Assembly (NCBI GenBank): GCA_046347015.1
Contig: JAXMHA010000005.1
Coordinates: forward strand, 131,969 to 195,968
Direction: 5' to 3'
DNA from: Dokdonella_A sp046347015
GTDB lineage: Bacteria > Pseudomonadota > Gammaproteobacteria > Xanthomonadales > Rhodanobacteraceae
Length of the DNA: 64,000 nucleotides
Position numbers and translations under genes: made by a program. A model generated the notes under the pieces. That model did no database searches and was not told the DNA's origin. It was given only the letters and a program-made list of their open reading frames with translations. Of the stretch, positions 48,391-56,714 are shown piece by piece. Numbering within the stretch: position 1 is the stretch's first letter; each line of letters begins with the position of its first letter.

Positions 48391-49128
48391 TTACTTCTTC
48401 TCGTCCTTCTTCGGCGCGGCTGCCGCCGGGCCGGCGCCCGCGGCGGGCGCCGCGGCGGGTGCCGCGCCAGGGGCTCCCGCCGGCGTCGCACCCGGTGCCG
48501 CGGCTTCGGCGGCGCCTTCCTCGGCCACCGGTGCCGCCTCGACTTCCTCGCGGATTTCCTTGACCACGACGACGGCGTGGTCGTATTCGCGGCCGAGTTT
48601 CAGGGCCGGGATCTCGACGCCGGCCGGCAGCTTCACGTCCGACAGGTGGATGATGTCGCCGAGCGATACGTTGCCGAGATCGACATCGATGTACTCGGGC
48701 AGGTCCTTCGGCAGGCAGGAGACCTCGACCTCGGTGACCTCACGCATGATGATGACGCCGGAAGTCTTGCCGGCTGGCGATTTCTCCTGGTTCAGGAAAT
48801 GCAGCGGCACGCGGACACGGATCGCGACGTCGTCGCGAACACGCTGGAAATCCAGGTGCAGCACGATCTGCCGGAACGGATGCCGCTGGATGTCGCGCAG
48901 CAGCGCCTTCTGGCGGTCGCCGTCGAGGTTGAGGTCGAGGATCGACGAATAAAACCATTCGTTCTGGCTCGCGGCGAGCACGTCCTTGTGTTCGAGTTCG
49001 ATGCTGACCGGCGCGAGATCGCCGCCGTAGACGATCGCCGGCACCTTGCCGGTACGACGCAGGCGGCGGCTCGCACCCTTGCCCGCGTCTCCCCGGCGTG
49101 AAACCGTGATTTCATGAATCGTTGCCAT
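48391..49128 (-). CDS. rplY: 50S ribosomal protein L25, long CTC form
   Basis: 5S rRNA-binding protein. At 245 residues it is the long, general-stress (CTC) form: an N-terminal L25 domain (GDAGKGASRRLRRTGKVPAI and DLNLDGDRQKALLRDIQRHP), a C-terminal beta domain (EVTEVEVSCLPKDLPEYIDV and LGNVSLGDIIHLSDVKLPAG), and a tail of about 45 residues made almost only of Ala, Gly and Pro with a Lys-rich end. The 164-base gap to prs holds two strong hairpins (including CGCTTCCGC with GCGGAAGCG) but no T-run. Confidence 0.95.
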   Translation of the reverse strand: MATIHEITVSRRGDAGKGASRRLRRTGKVPAIVYGGDLAPVSIELEHKDVLAASQNEWFYSSILDLNLDGDRQKALLRDIQRHPFRQIVLHLDFQRVRDDVAIRVRVPLHFLNQEKSPAGKTSGVIIMREVTEVEVSCLPKDLPEYIDVDLGNVSLGDIIHLSDVKLPAGVEIPALKLGREYDHAVVVVKEIREEVEAAPVAEEGAAEAAAPGATPAGAPGAAPAAAPAAGAGPAAAAPKKDEKK

Positions 49129-49292
49129 TGCTGGTTACCTTGTTTGCCGTATGACCGCCTTGCGGCGGCAGGAATGGCGCTTCCGCGACCAGAAGCGTCG
49201 TTTGCGGAAGCGGCGTGACGGACGAAGGGGATCACGCGGCCGGTTCTGGCCGCTGGTTCCGCTTCGCGTTTCCCACACCGCTCCGGAATTCG

Positions 49293-50258
49293 TCAATCCA
49301 CGTACAACGAGCTGACCGACTCGCCATACGCGATCCGCCGGATCGTTTCGGCGAGCAACTCCGCCACCGACAACTGCCGGATCTGCCGGCAGCCCGCGGC
49401 TTCGGCGGAAAGCGGGATCGTGTCGGTGACAACCAACTCGTCGAGCGCAGAAGCGCTGATGTTCGCCACCGACGGCCCCGACAGCACCGGATGGGTGCAA
49501 TACGCGACCACCTTGCGTGCACCCTCCGCCTTCAACGCGCCGGCGGCAGCGCACAGCGTTCCCGCGGTATCGACGATGTCGTCGACGATGACGCACACCT
49601 TGCCTTCCACCTCACCGATGATGTTCATGACCGTCGCTTCGTTCGGTCGCGGCCGGCGTTTGTCGATGATCGCAAGGTCGGCGTCATCGAGCCGTTTCGC
49701 GATCGCGCGCGCCCGCACGACGCCACCGACGTCGGGCGACACGACGACGAGGTTCTCGTCGGCGTGGTAGCGCCAGATGTCCGCCAGCAGGACCGGCGAC
49801 GCATACACGTTGTCCATCGGCACGTCGAAGAATCCCTGGATCTGGTCCGAGTGGAGGTCGACCGTCAGCACCCGGTCCGTGCCGACCGCGCCGATCATCT
49901 TCGCCGCCACCTTGGCGGTGATCGGCACGCGCGCAGAGCGCGGCCGCCGATCCTGCCGGGCATAACCCATGTACGGAATCACGGCCGTGACGCTGCCGGC
50001 CGATGCGCGTTTGAGCGCATCGACGAGCACCAGCAACTCCATGAAATGGTCGGCCGTCGGCGCGCAGATCGGCTGCACGACGACCACCTCCTGGCGCCGG
50101 ACGTTCTCCTCGATCTCGACCTGCACTTCGCCATCCGAGAACCGCCCGACCTGCGCCTTGCCGAGCGGCACGCCAAGCCCGTCGCAGATCGCATGCGCGA
50201 GCGGCAGGTTGGCGTTGCCGGAGAACACGATCAGGCCGGTACCCGCAGTCGTCGTCAC
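49293..50258 (-). CDS. prs: Ribose-phosphate pyrophosphokinase
   Basis: Makes PRPP from ribose 5-phosphate and ATP for nucleotide, His, Trp and NAD synthesis. The 321-residue protein has FSDGEVQVEIEENVRRQEVV, YMGYARQDRRPRSARVPITA, VDLHSDQIQGFFDVPMDN and the PRPP loop VCVIVDDIVDTAGTL. It follows tRNA-Gln and ispE, the usual gammaproteobacterial order. Confidence 0.98.
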   Translation of the reverse strand: MTTTAGTGLIVFSGNANLPLAHAICDGLGVPLGKAQVGRFSDGEVQVEIEENVRRQEVVVVQPICAPTADHFMELLVLVDALKRASAGSVTAVIPYMGYARQDRRPRSARVPITAKVAAKMIGAVGTDRVLTVDLHSDQIQGFFDVPMDNVYASPVLLADIWRYHADENLVVVSPDVGGVVRARAIAKRLDDADLAIIDKRRPRPNEATVMNIIGEVEGKVCVIVDDIVDTAGTLCAAAGALKAEGARKVVAYCTHPVLSGPSVANISASALDELVVTDTIPLSAEAAGCRQIRQLSVAELLAETIRRIAYGESVSSLYVD

Positions 50259-50346
50259 GCATCACCCGTGGGGTTGTCCCGCATCACGCATCGATTCGCA
50301 CACAGCCCGCCGCTCCCTCGCGATCGCTCGGCGGTGCATGGCAAGG

Positions 50347-50421
50347 TGGCTGGGGCGGCAGGATTCGAACCTGCGAATGCCGGGATCAAAACCCGGTGCC
50401 TTACCACTTGGCGACGCCCCA
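50347..50421 (-). tRNA. tRNA-Gln (UUG)
   Basis: A 75-nt cloverleaf with encoded CCA: acceptor TGGGGCG, anticodon loop TTTTGAT giving UUG, T-arm GCAGG TTCGAAT CCTGC. It lies between ispE and prs, a conserved position in Xanthomonadales and Pseudomonas. Confidence 0.96.
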
Positions 50422-50457
50422 TCCGGCCGTATCCGGCGGCAACCTGAGGTGCCGCAG

Positions 50458-51339
50458 TCAATCCGCCATCACGTTTTCCGCACACGTGCCGCCCAGCGCG
50501 CGTTCCAGCGGCGATACATCGACGCCCCTGGCGACATGGGCGATGAATCCCGCGGGGCAGCGCAACGCGACCTCTCGCGCCCTCGCCTCATTCCCGGCGT
50601 CAAGGAACACGGCGCCGCCACTGCCCGACAACCCCGCCGTTCCGAAATTGCGCAGCCAGTCCAACGCGGAAGCGACCGCCGGACAACGTCGCCGAACCAC
50701 CGGTTCGAAGACATTGCCCGAGACCCTTCCCGAAAGGAAGTCGTGAATTGTCACCTGCTCGGCATTGCGTGTCAAATCAGGCGCTTGGAACAACTCGGGC
50801 GTCGCCGCCTCGCAACCGGCATCCAGCACGACATACCACGCCTCCGGCAGCGGCAACGGCGCGAGGATTTCGCCGACGCCTTCGGCGAACGCGCTGTGTC
50901 CGCGAACGAACAGTGGTACGTCCGCGCCGAGCGCGAGCCCAATGGCGGCCAACCGGCCGCGATCGAGGCCGGTCCGCCACAGCTCGTTCAGGACGACCAG
51001 CACCGTCGCCGCGTCCGAGCTGCCGCCGCCGAGTCCGGCCGCGATCGGGATGCGCTTGTCGATCGCGAGATCGACGCCGAACGGTGTCCCGGTTGCCGCC
51101 TTCAGCGCCTGCGCTGCGCGCACGGCAATGTCGCGCTCCGGCGGGACACCGGGCGCGCCCGACACGCGTTCGATCCGGCCATCCTCCCGCAGCCGAACAC
51201 GCACGGTATCGCCCCAGTCGAGCAGCCGGAACACCGTCTGCAACAGGTGATAGCCATCGGCGCGGCGCCCGACGATGTGCAGGAACAGGTTCAACTTGGC
51301 CGGTGCCGGCCACACCGTCCAGCGGCCGCCCGCGATCAC
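50458..51339 (-). CDS. ispE: 4-diphosphocytidyl-2-C-methyl-D-erythritol kinase
   Basis: Fourth-stage enzyme of the MEP isoprenoid pathway, a GHMP kinase. The 293-residue protein has WPAPAKLNLFLHIVGRRADG near the N-terminus, the ATP-binding PIAAGLGGGSSDAATVLVVL, and LSGSGGAVFL near the end. The start is the GTG at 51337-51339, which overlaps the lolB stop as GTGA; a second in-frame GTG lies four codons upstream. Confidence 0.94.
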   Translation of the reverse strand: MIAGGRWTVWPAPAKLNLFLHIVGRRADGYHLLQTVFRLLDWGDTVRVRLREDGRIERVSGAPGVPPERDIAVRAAQALKAATGTPFGVDLAIDKRIPIAAGLGGGSSDAATVLVVLNELWRTGLDRGRLAAIGLALGADVPLFVRGHSAFAEGVGEILAPLPLPEAWYVVLDAGCEAATPELFQAPDLTRNAEQVTIHDFLSGRVSGNVFEPVVRRRCPAVASALDWLRNFGTAGLSGSGGAVFLDAGNEARAREVALRCPAGFIAHVARGVDVSPLERALGGTCAENVMAD

Positions 51340-51947
51340 GGCACGGTCCACCGCGAAACCGCGAGGCGGACACTCCAATGGCCACGCTTGGCGAAGACCT
51401 TGCGCGGCCGCGGCGGCGAGACCGAGTCGTCGAATCCGGGGAAACGCACGGTCCAGCCATCCTGGACGAGGCTCTCCGGCAAGCCATCGCGACCGAAGCG
51501 AAGTTCCGCCGACCCGGAGGCCCGCACGCCTCGCACCCACGCCACGAGTTCGGTAAAAGGCACATGCCATCCGAGCGCACGCGCGACTACGTCGTCCACG
51601 TCTTCTCCCTCGACTTCACCCTGTTCGAGGCCGCTCAGGACCGCATGACCCGGCCCACCCTCGAGCCGCCAGGCGTGCCCCGTGACCGGCGCAGTCACTT
51701 CGATGTCGAACGTCGCGCCCTGCTGGCGCCAGGCGATGGCCCCACTGCCGCCATCGCGGCCATCGGACACGGCAATGCGGCCTTCGAACTGCCAGTCCGA
51801 TTGCGCCGCAATGGCTTCCTCGCGCGCCTTCTGGGCGGCCAGCAGGTCGGCTTCAGGCCGGACGGCCGGGCCGACACAAGCCGCGAGCATGGCCACGATC
51901 GCGACGAGCGCAGCCCGGCGGAGGAAGGCAATGGCCGAACCCGTCAC
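51336..51947 (-). CDS. lolB: Outer-membrane lipoprotein receptor LolB
   Basis: Inserts lipoproteins into the outer membrane after LolA delivery. The 203-residue precursor has a signal peptide with the lipobox LAAC, then a LolB domain with WQFEGRIAVSDGRDGGSGAI, WRQQGATFDIEVTAPVTGHA and WHVPFTELVAWVRGV. The GTG at 51945-51947 overlaps the upstream stop codon as GTGA. It is the middle gene of a TPR-lolB-ispE run. Confidence 0.9.
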   Translation of the reverse strand: MTGSAIAFLRRAALVAIVAMLAACVGPAVRPEADLLAAQKAREEAIAAQSDWQFEGRIAVSDGRDGGSGAIAWRQQGATFDIEVTAPVTGHAWRLEGGPGHAVLSGLEQGEVEGEDVDDVVARALGWHVPFTELVAWVRGVRASGSAELRFGRDGLPESLVQDGWTVRFPGFDDSVSPPRPRKVFAKRGHWSVRLAVSRWTVP

Positions 51948-53650
51948 GTCGACAGCCGCTTGATCGTATCGAGCAGGACCTTGTTGTGTCCGTCCTTCTT
52001 GCGGCCTTCTTCCCACACCTTCCGGGCCGCCGCGTGATCACCACTGACCCACAGCACCTCGCCGAGGTGTGCGGCGATCTCGGGATCGGGCTGCTTCGCG
52101 AACGCGCGGCGCAGGTACGTCAGGGCGACATCGAGTTCGCCCATCCGGTAGCGGATCCATCCCATCGAGTCAATGATCGCGGGTTCGTCCGGCTTCAACT
52201 TCAGCGCCCGCTGGATCAGCTCGAGCGCCTCGGCCTTGCGGTCGGTGCGGTCGGCCAACGTGTAGCCGAGCGCGTTCAAGGCTTCGGCGTTGTCGGGATG
52301 CCGGTCGATGATCGCGCGCAGGTCACGCTCGCCCGCGGCGAGGTCGCCCGTGTCGATTTCGATCATCGCCCGGCCGTACAGCAGGCCCGCATTGCCCGGG
52401 AGCAGCTCGAGTCCACGCGAATAGGCCGTGACCGCGTCGGCGGTCTGGTCGTGGTGCCGCAGCAGTTCGGCCTCGAGTTCGACCACGCCCGACAGCCGGT
52501 CCGGATCGGCGGCGAGGCCGGACTCGAGGTTGCGCAGGAAAGTCATCGCCGGACCCGTATCGCCCTTGCGGTCGAGCACTACGGCAATCCGCGTTTGCGC
52601 ATCGAACCAGCGATCATCGTCGTCGCCGATCGCGCGGTACCAGCCGAGCGCAGCATCGTATCGATCGAGCAGCTCGGCCAATTGCCCGAGCAGGTAGAGC
52701 CGCCGTCCGCCGCGCGGGCTCTTGTCGGCGACCATTTCCCCGTACAGCGCCGCGAGCACGGCCTTGTCGTCGGCGCGCACTGCATAGGCGGCCCGCGCCG
52801 CGTACGTCTGGTCGGACTGCGGACCCACCGCCAGTGCCTTTGCCGCGCCCGCGTAGTCGCCGCCATCGGCGAGCATCGCCGCATGGCCGGCCAGCAACTT
52901 GGGATCGGCGGGAAACCGTGCCAGTGCTTCGGCATACAACGCACGCGCCGCCGCAGTGTCCTTGCGCTCGAGGGCGAGGTGGGCGCCCCACGCATAGGCG
53001 GTCACGCCGTGGAACCGGTCGACCGCCTGTCGCGCCAATCGCTGCGCGAGCGAGGTGTCATCGAGCTTGAACGCCAACTGGCTCGCCGCCACCCACGTCG
53101 TCTCCTTCGTCCCGAGCCGCCCGGGCGTCGCCAGGCGGTCGAGGATGCGGGCGGCCGCCGGCTTGTCTGGCGCGACCAGCAGCGCCTGGGCCGCGAGGCG
53201 CCATCCATCCTCGGGGAACGCCGTCACGACGCGCGCCAATCCCGTGAACGCGCCATTCTCGTTTCCTTCCCCGAGCGCAAGCCACGCGCCCGCCTGCAAC
53301 TGTGTGGGCGATTCCGCGGCAAGCTGTCGCCAGCGCGCCAACGACGTACCCGCGAGCGGCCAGTCCTTGACGGCGAGGGCGAGGCGCGTTGCTTCCTCCG
53401 CCACCGCCGGATCCGTCGACACGGCCGACGCCGCGGCGAACTCTTTCGCGCCCGCCGCGAGGTCGTCCCGCTGCAAGGCGAACTGCGCCGACAGGATCAT
53501 CGCCATCACGTCGCGATCGGCGGGTACTTGCGGCACGTCGACGACCGCGGTCGATGCGCCCCGGGGTTTCGTCGATGGCCCGGATGCGCAACCAACGAGC
53601 AGGCCGATGCCGATGACCGAAATGACTATCAATTGAATCGAACGCGTCAT
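51944..53650 (-). CDS. Tetratricopeptide-repeat lipoprotein
   Basis: A 568-residue predicted lipoprotein of unknown exact function. The signal peptide ends in the lipobox LLVGC (Cys about 19). Most of the remainder is helical repeats with TPR character; the clearest are near the C-terminus (NAEALNALGYTLADRTDRKA, PAIIDSMGWIRYRMGELDVA and EIAAHLGEVLWVSGDHAAAR). Such TPR proteins commonly precede lolB in Xanthomonadales and Pseudomonas. The ATG at 53648-53650 is chosen because the signal peptide starts there; an open frame extends much further upstream without conservation. It diverges from hemA. Confidence 0.8.
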   Translation of the reverse strand: MTRSIQLIVISVIGIGLLVGCASGPSTKPRGASTAVVDVPQVPADRDVMAMILSAQFALQRDDLAAGAKEFAAASAVSTDPAVAEEATRLALAVKDWPLAGTSLARWRQLAAESPTQLQAGAWLALGEGNENGAFTGLARVVTAFPEDGWRLAAQALLVAPDKPAAARILDRLATPGRLGTKETTWVAASQLAFKLDDTSLAQRLARQAVDRFHGVTAYAWGAHLALERKDTAAARALYAEALARFPADPKLLAGHAAMLADGGDYAGAAKALAVGPQSDQTYAARAAYAVRADDKAVLAALYGEMVADKSPRGGRRLYLLGQLAELLDRYDAALGWYRAIGDDDDRWFDAQTRIAVVLDRKGDTGPAMTFLRNLESGLAADPDRLSGVVELEAELLRHHDQTADAVTAYSRGLELLPGNAGLLYGRAMIEIDTGDLAAGERDLRAIIDRHPDNAEALNALGYTLADRTDRKAEALELIQRALKLKPDEPAIIDSMGWIRYRMGELDVALTYLRRAFAKQPDPEIAAHLGEVLWVSGDHAAARKVWEEGRKKDGHNKVLLDTIKRLST

Positions 53651-53930
53651 TGAATGGCGCTCATCGGGAAATCCGGAGGGTCTTGCCCGGCTTGATCTCG
53701 GCACGACCGGACCGCACAATCGGTTCGCGCCGGCGAAACCATGGACTGCAGGGCGACGCCGAAACGGCGCGAGGATCCTGCTGGCGGCATTGGCGGCGTC
53801 GATACCGCTAGAGTCTACACAGGTGGCCCGGAGTCCAGAAGCGCAACGGGGCCGCACGACGCCCACCACCGAAGGTTCAGGGTCCATCGAGGCCGCACGG
53901 CGAGGGCGGGAAGTCAGGCGGCACGATTCC

Positions 53931-55208
53931 ATGACCATCATTGCTGTCGGCATCAACCACCAGACCGCTCCCGTCGCACTGCGCGAGCGCGCGGCATTCA
54001 CACCCGAAACGACGCGGCCGGCGCTGAACCGGCTCGTCGAACAGCCGGGCGTCGGTGCTGCCGTGATCGTGTCGACGTGCAACCGTACCGAACTCTATTG
54101 CGAAGTCGCCGCGGGCGCCGAACCGGTACCCGAGGCCTGGCTGCTGGAACACCAGCATTTGAGCCAATCGCGGTTCGACGAGTTCCTGTACCGGCACCGG
54201 GACGAAGCGGCCGTCCGGCACCTGTTCCGGGTGGCCTCCGGCCTCGAATCGATGGTGCTCGGCGAGCCGCAGATCCTCGGCCAGGTCAAGGACGCCTACG
54301 AGATGGCCCGCGACGCCCATGCGCTGGCGGCCCCGCTCGACCGCCTGTTCCAGCACACGTTTTCAGTCGCCAAGCGGGTGCGTTCCGACACCCGCATCGG
54401 CGCCAACCCGGTCTCGGTCGCGTACACGGCCATCCGCCTCGCCGAGCGCGTGTTTGCTGACCTGGCCGAAGCCTGCGTCCTGTTGATCGGCGCCGGCGAA
54501 TCGATCGAACTCGTCGCGCGCCACCTGACCGAGGCGCACGTCCGGCGGCTCATCATCGCCAACCGCACGCTCGAGAATGCGCAGCCACTCGCGCGGCGCT
54601 TCGGAGGTTACGCGATCGCGCTGACCGACCTCGATCGCCACCTCGCCGACGCGGACATCGTGATTTCGTCGACTGCCGCGACCGAACCGGTGCTCGGGCG
54701 CGAGTCGATCGCGCGCGCGATCGCCGAGCGGCGCCACCGGCCGATGTTCCTGGTCGACCTCGCGGTCCCGCGCGACATCGATCCGGCAGCCGGCTCGATC
54801 GCCGACGTGTTCCTGTACACGATCGACGACCTGCGCCAGGTCATCGACGAGAACATCTATTCCCGCCAGCGTGCCGCACACGAGGCCGAGGCCATCATCG
54901 ACCTGTCGGTCGATCATTTCATGGAATGGTGGCGCGCCCTCGATCTCGACAATCCGGTCGCCGCGCTGCGCGGACACGCGGAGGTCCTGCGCGACGAGGT
55001 GCTGGACCGGGCGCGGACGATGCTCGCCAACGGCAAACCGGCCGATGACGTGCTGGGCTGGCTGGCCGACACCCTGACCGGAAAGTTGCTGCATGCACCC
55101 AGTGCCAATCTCCGGCAGGCGGCGCTGCACGGCGACAACGACCTGTTGCGCGCCGCCGAACGGTTGTTCGACGCCGCGCCGGTATCCCGCAAGTTGCCGC
55201 GGCGTTAG
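53931..55208 (+). CDS. hemA: Glutamyl-tRNA reductase
   Basis: First enzyme of C5 tetrapyrrole synthesis (Glu-tRNA to glutamate semialdehyde). The 425-residue protein starts MTIIAVGINHQTAPVALRER and has the catalytic Cys50 in VSTCNRTELYC, GLESMVLGEPQILGQVKDAY, the NADPH-binding VLLIGAGESIELVARHL, and the C-terminal dimerisation helix. The ATG at 53931 is fixed by the conserved N-terminus. The 280-base gap to the divergent TPR gene has no clear promoter match. prfA follows after 81 bases. Confidence 0.97.
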   Translation: MTIIAVGINHQTAPVALRERAAFTPETTRPALNRLVEQPGVGAAVIVSTCNRTELYCEVAAGAEPVPEAWLLEHQHLSQSRFDEFLYRHRDEAAVRHLFRVASGLESMVLGEPQILGQVKDAYEMARDAHALAAPLDRLFQHTFSVAKRVRSDTRIGANPVSVAYTAIRLAERVFADLAEACVLLIGAGESIELVARHLTEAHVRRLIIANRTLENAQPLARRFGGYAIALTDLDRHLADADIVISSTAATEPVLGRESIARAIAERRHRPMFLVDLAVPRDIDPAAGSIADVFLYTIDDLRQVIDENIYSRQRAAHEAEAIIDLSVDHFMEWWRALDLDNPVAALRGHAEVLRDEVLDRARTMLANGKPADDVLGWLADTLTGKLLHAPSANLRQAALHGDNDLLRAAERLFDAAPVSRKLPRR

Positions 55209-55289
55209 GGTCCCGGCCGCGCTCCCGTCGCGACACGATCGTGTCGCCAGCCCGCGGCCTGCGCCGCTCCGATCGCGCCTTCCTTCCCG

Positions 55290-56369
55290 ATGCACCCCCG
55301 AATCCGCCAACAGCTCGAGCGGCTCGCCGAACGCCACGAGGAAGTCGAACGCCTGTTGGCGAGTCCGGACGTCCTGTCGGACCCCACGCGCCAGCGCGAT
55401 CTTGCACGCGAGCACGCGAAGCTCGCGCCGCTGGCGGCTGCCTTGGGCGCCTACGACGAAACCTTGCGCGCCCGCGAATCCGCACGTTCGCTGCTCGCCG
55501 ATCCCGCGTTGCGCGGGCTCGCCGACGAGGAAATCGCAGTCCTCGACGCCCATCTCGCCACGCTCGAGGACGACCTGAATTCCCGGTTGCTTCCGGAGGA
55601 CCCCCACGACGCGGCCAACCTGTTCCTCGAGGTGCGGGCCGGCACCGGTGGCGACGAGGCGGCGCTGTTCGCGGGCGACCTGCTGCGCATGTACCTGCGT
55701 TACGCCGAGCGGCGCGGCTGGAACGCGGCAATCCTCTCGCTGCACGAAGGCGAGCACGGCGGGTGCAAGGAAGCGATCGCCCGGATCGAAGGCGCGGGCG
55801 CATTCGCCCGCCTCAAGTTCGAATCCGGCACGCACCGCGTGCAACGCGTACCGGCAACCGAGGCACAAGGCCGCATCCACACCTCGGCCGCAACGGTCGC
55901 GATCCTGCCGGAGGTCGACGAGATCGATGAGGTCGAACTGCGTGACGCGGACCTCAGGATCGACACGTTCCGCGCCTCCGGCGCCGGCGGCCAGCACGTC
56001 AACAAGACCGATTCGGCCATCCGCATCACCCACCTGCCGACGGGAATCGTCGTCGAATGCCAGGACGAGCGCAGCCAGCACAAGAACCGGGCACGCGCGT
56101 TGTCGCTGCTCAGGTCGCGCCTCGTCGACGCGCAGCGCGAGGCGCAAACGGCGGCACAAGCCGAATCGCGGCGGCTGCAGGTCGGCAGCGGTGATCGCAG
56201 CCAGCGCATCCGGACCTACAATTTCCCGCAGGGTCGCGTCACCGACCATCGCATCAACCTGACGCTGCATCGGCTGCCGGCGATCCTCGGTGGCGACCTC
56301 GACGAGTTGATCGACGCCCTGCGCCGCGAAGATCGCGCGGACCAGTTGCGGGCGCTGGCGACGGATTGA
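55290..56369 (+). CDS. prfA: Peptide chain release factor 1
   Basis: Releases peptides at UAA and UAG. The 359-residue protein has the stop-codon recognition motif PAT (188-190, in HRVQRVPATEAQGRIHTSA) and the catalytic GGQ at 233-235 in GAGGQHVNKTDSAIRITHL. It follows hemA, the standard pair. The usual next gene prmC, which methylates the GGQ glutamine, is not adjacent; a MITE-like repeat comes next. Confidence 0.98.
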   Translation: MHPRIRQQLERLAERHEEVERLLASPDVLSDPTRQRDLAREHAKLAPLAAALGAYDETLRARESARSLLADPALRGLADEEIAVLDAHLATLEDDLNSRLLPEDPHDAANLFLEVRAGTGGDEAALFAGDLLRMYLRYAERRGWNAAILSLHEGEHGGCKEAIARIEGAGAFARLKFESGTHRVQRVPATEAQGRIHTSAATVAILPEVDEIDEVELRDADLRIDTFRASGAGGQHVNKTDSAIRITHLPTGIVVECQDERSQHKNRARALSLLRSRLVDAQREAQTAAQAESRRLQVGSGDRSQRIRTYNFPQGRVTDHRINLTLHRLPAILGGDLDELIDALRREDRADQLRALATD

Positions 56370-56414
56370 GCCGGGCTGGCGCTCCGCAACTGGCACGGGC
56401 GCGCGGGCTCCGCC

Positions 56415-56703
56415 AGGGATGCTCTGATCAAACGCGCGCAGGCGTCACCGGTCGGTCTGCCGGCAGATCGCAGGACCGTCGGCGAAGACAGACTGGCGGT
56501 CTGTCGAGACGGCGGGCCGAGGAGCTGACGGCAGACCGACCGGCCTCAACCGGTTGATTTCAAATGACGAAGTGATGTCCAGAAGATCCTCATATCGTCG
56601 TGCGCGTCTTGCCCAGACCGCCAGTCTGGGCTGCGCCACGCACGCCAATCTGCGAACCTTCCGGACATCATGCCGCCTACGTGGGTTTGTTCAGAGCATC
56701 CCT
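56415..56703. mobile_element. MITE-like element with 19-29-bp terminal inverted repeats
   Basis: AGGGATGCTCTGATCAAAC (56415-56433) faces GTTTGTTCAGAGCATCCCT (56685-56703): 18 of 19 positions match, and about 25 of 29 if extended inwards. The 289-bp interior has nested palindromes: a 15-bp pair (56448-56462 with 56529-56543), two hairpins with CAGACTGGCGGTCTG at 56489-56503 and its exact reverse complement at 56614-56628. There is no transposase gene. I see no clear target duplication. It fills most of the 345-base prfA to glycosyltransferase gap. Confidence 0.7.
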
Positions 56704-56714
56704 AGCGTTGCAGA

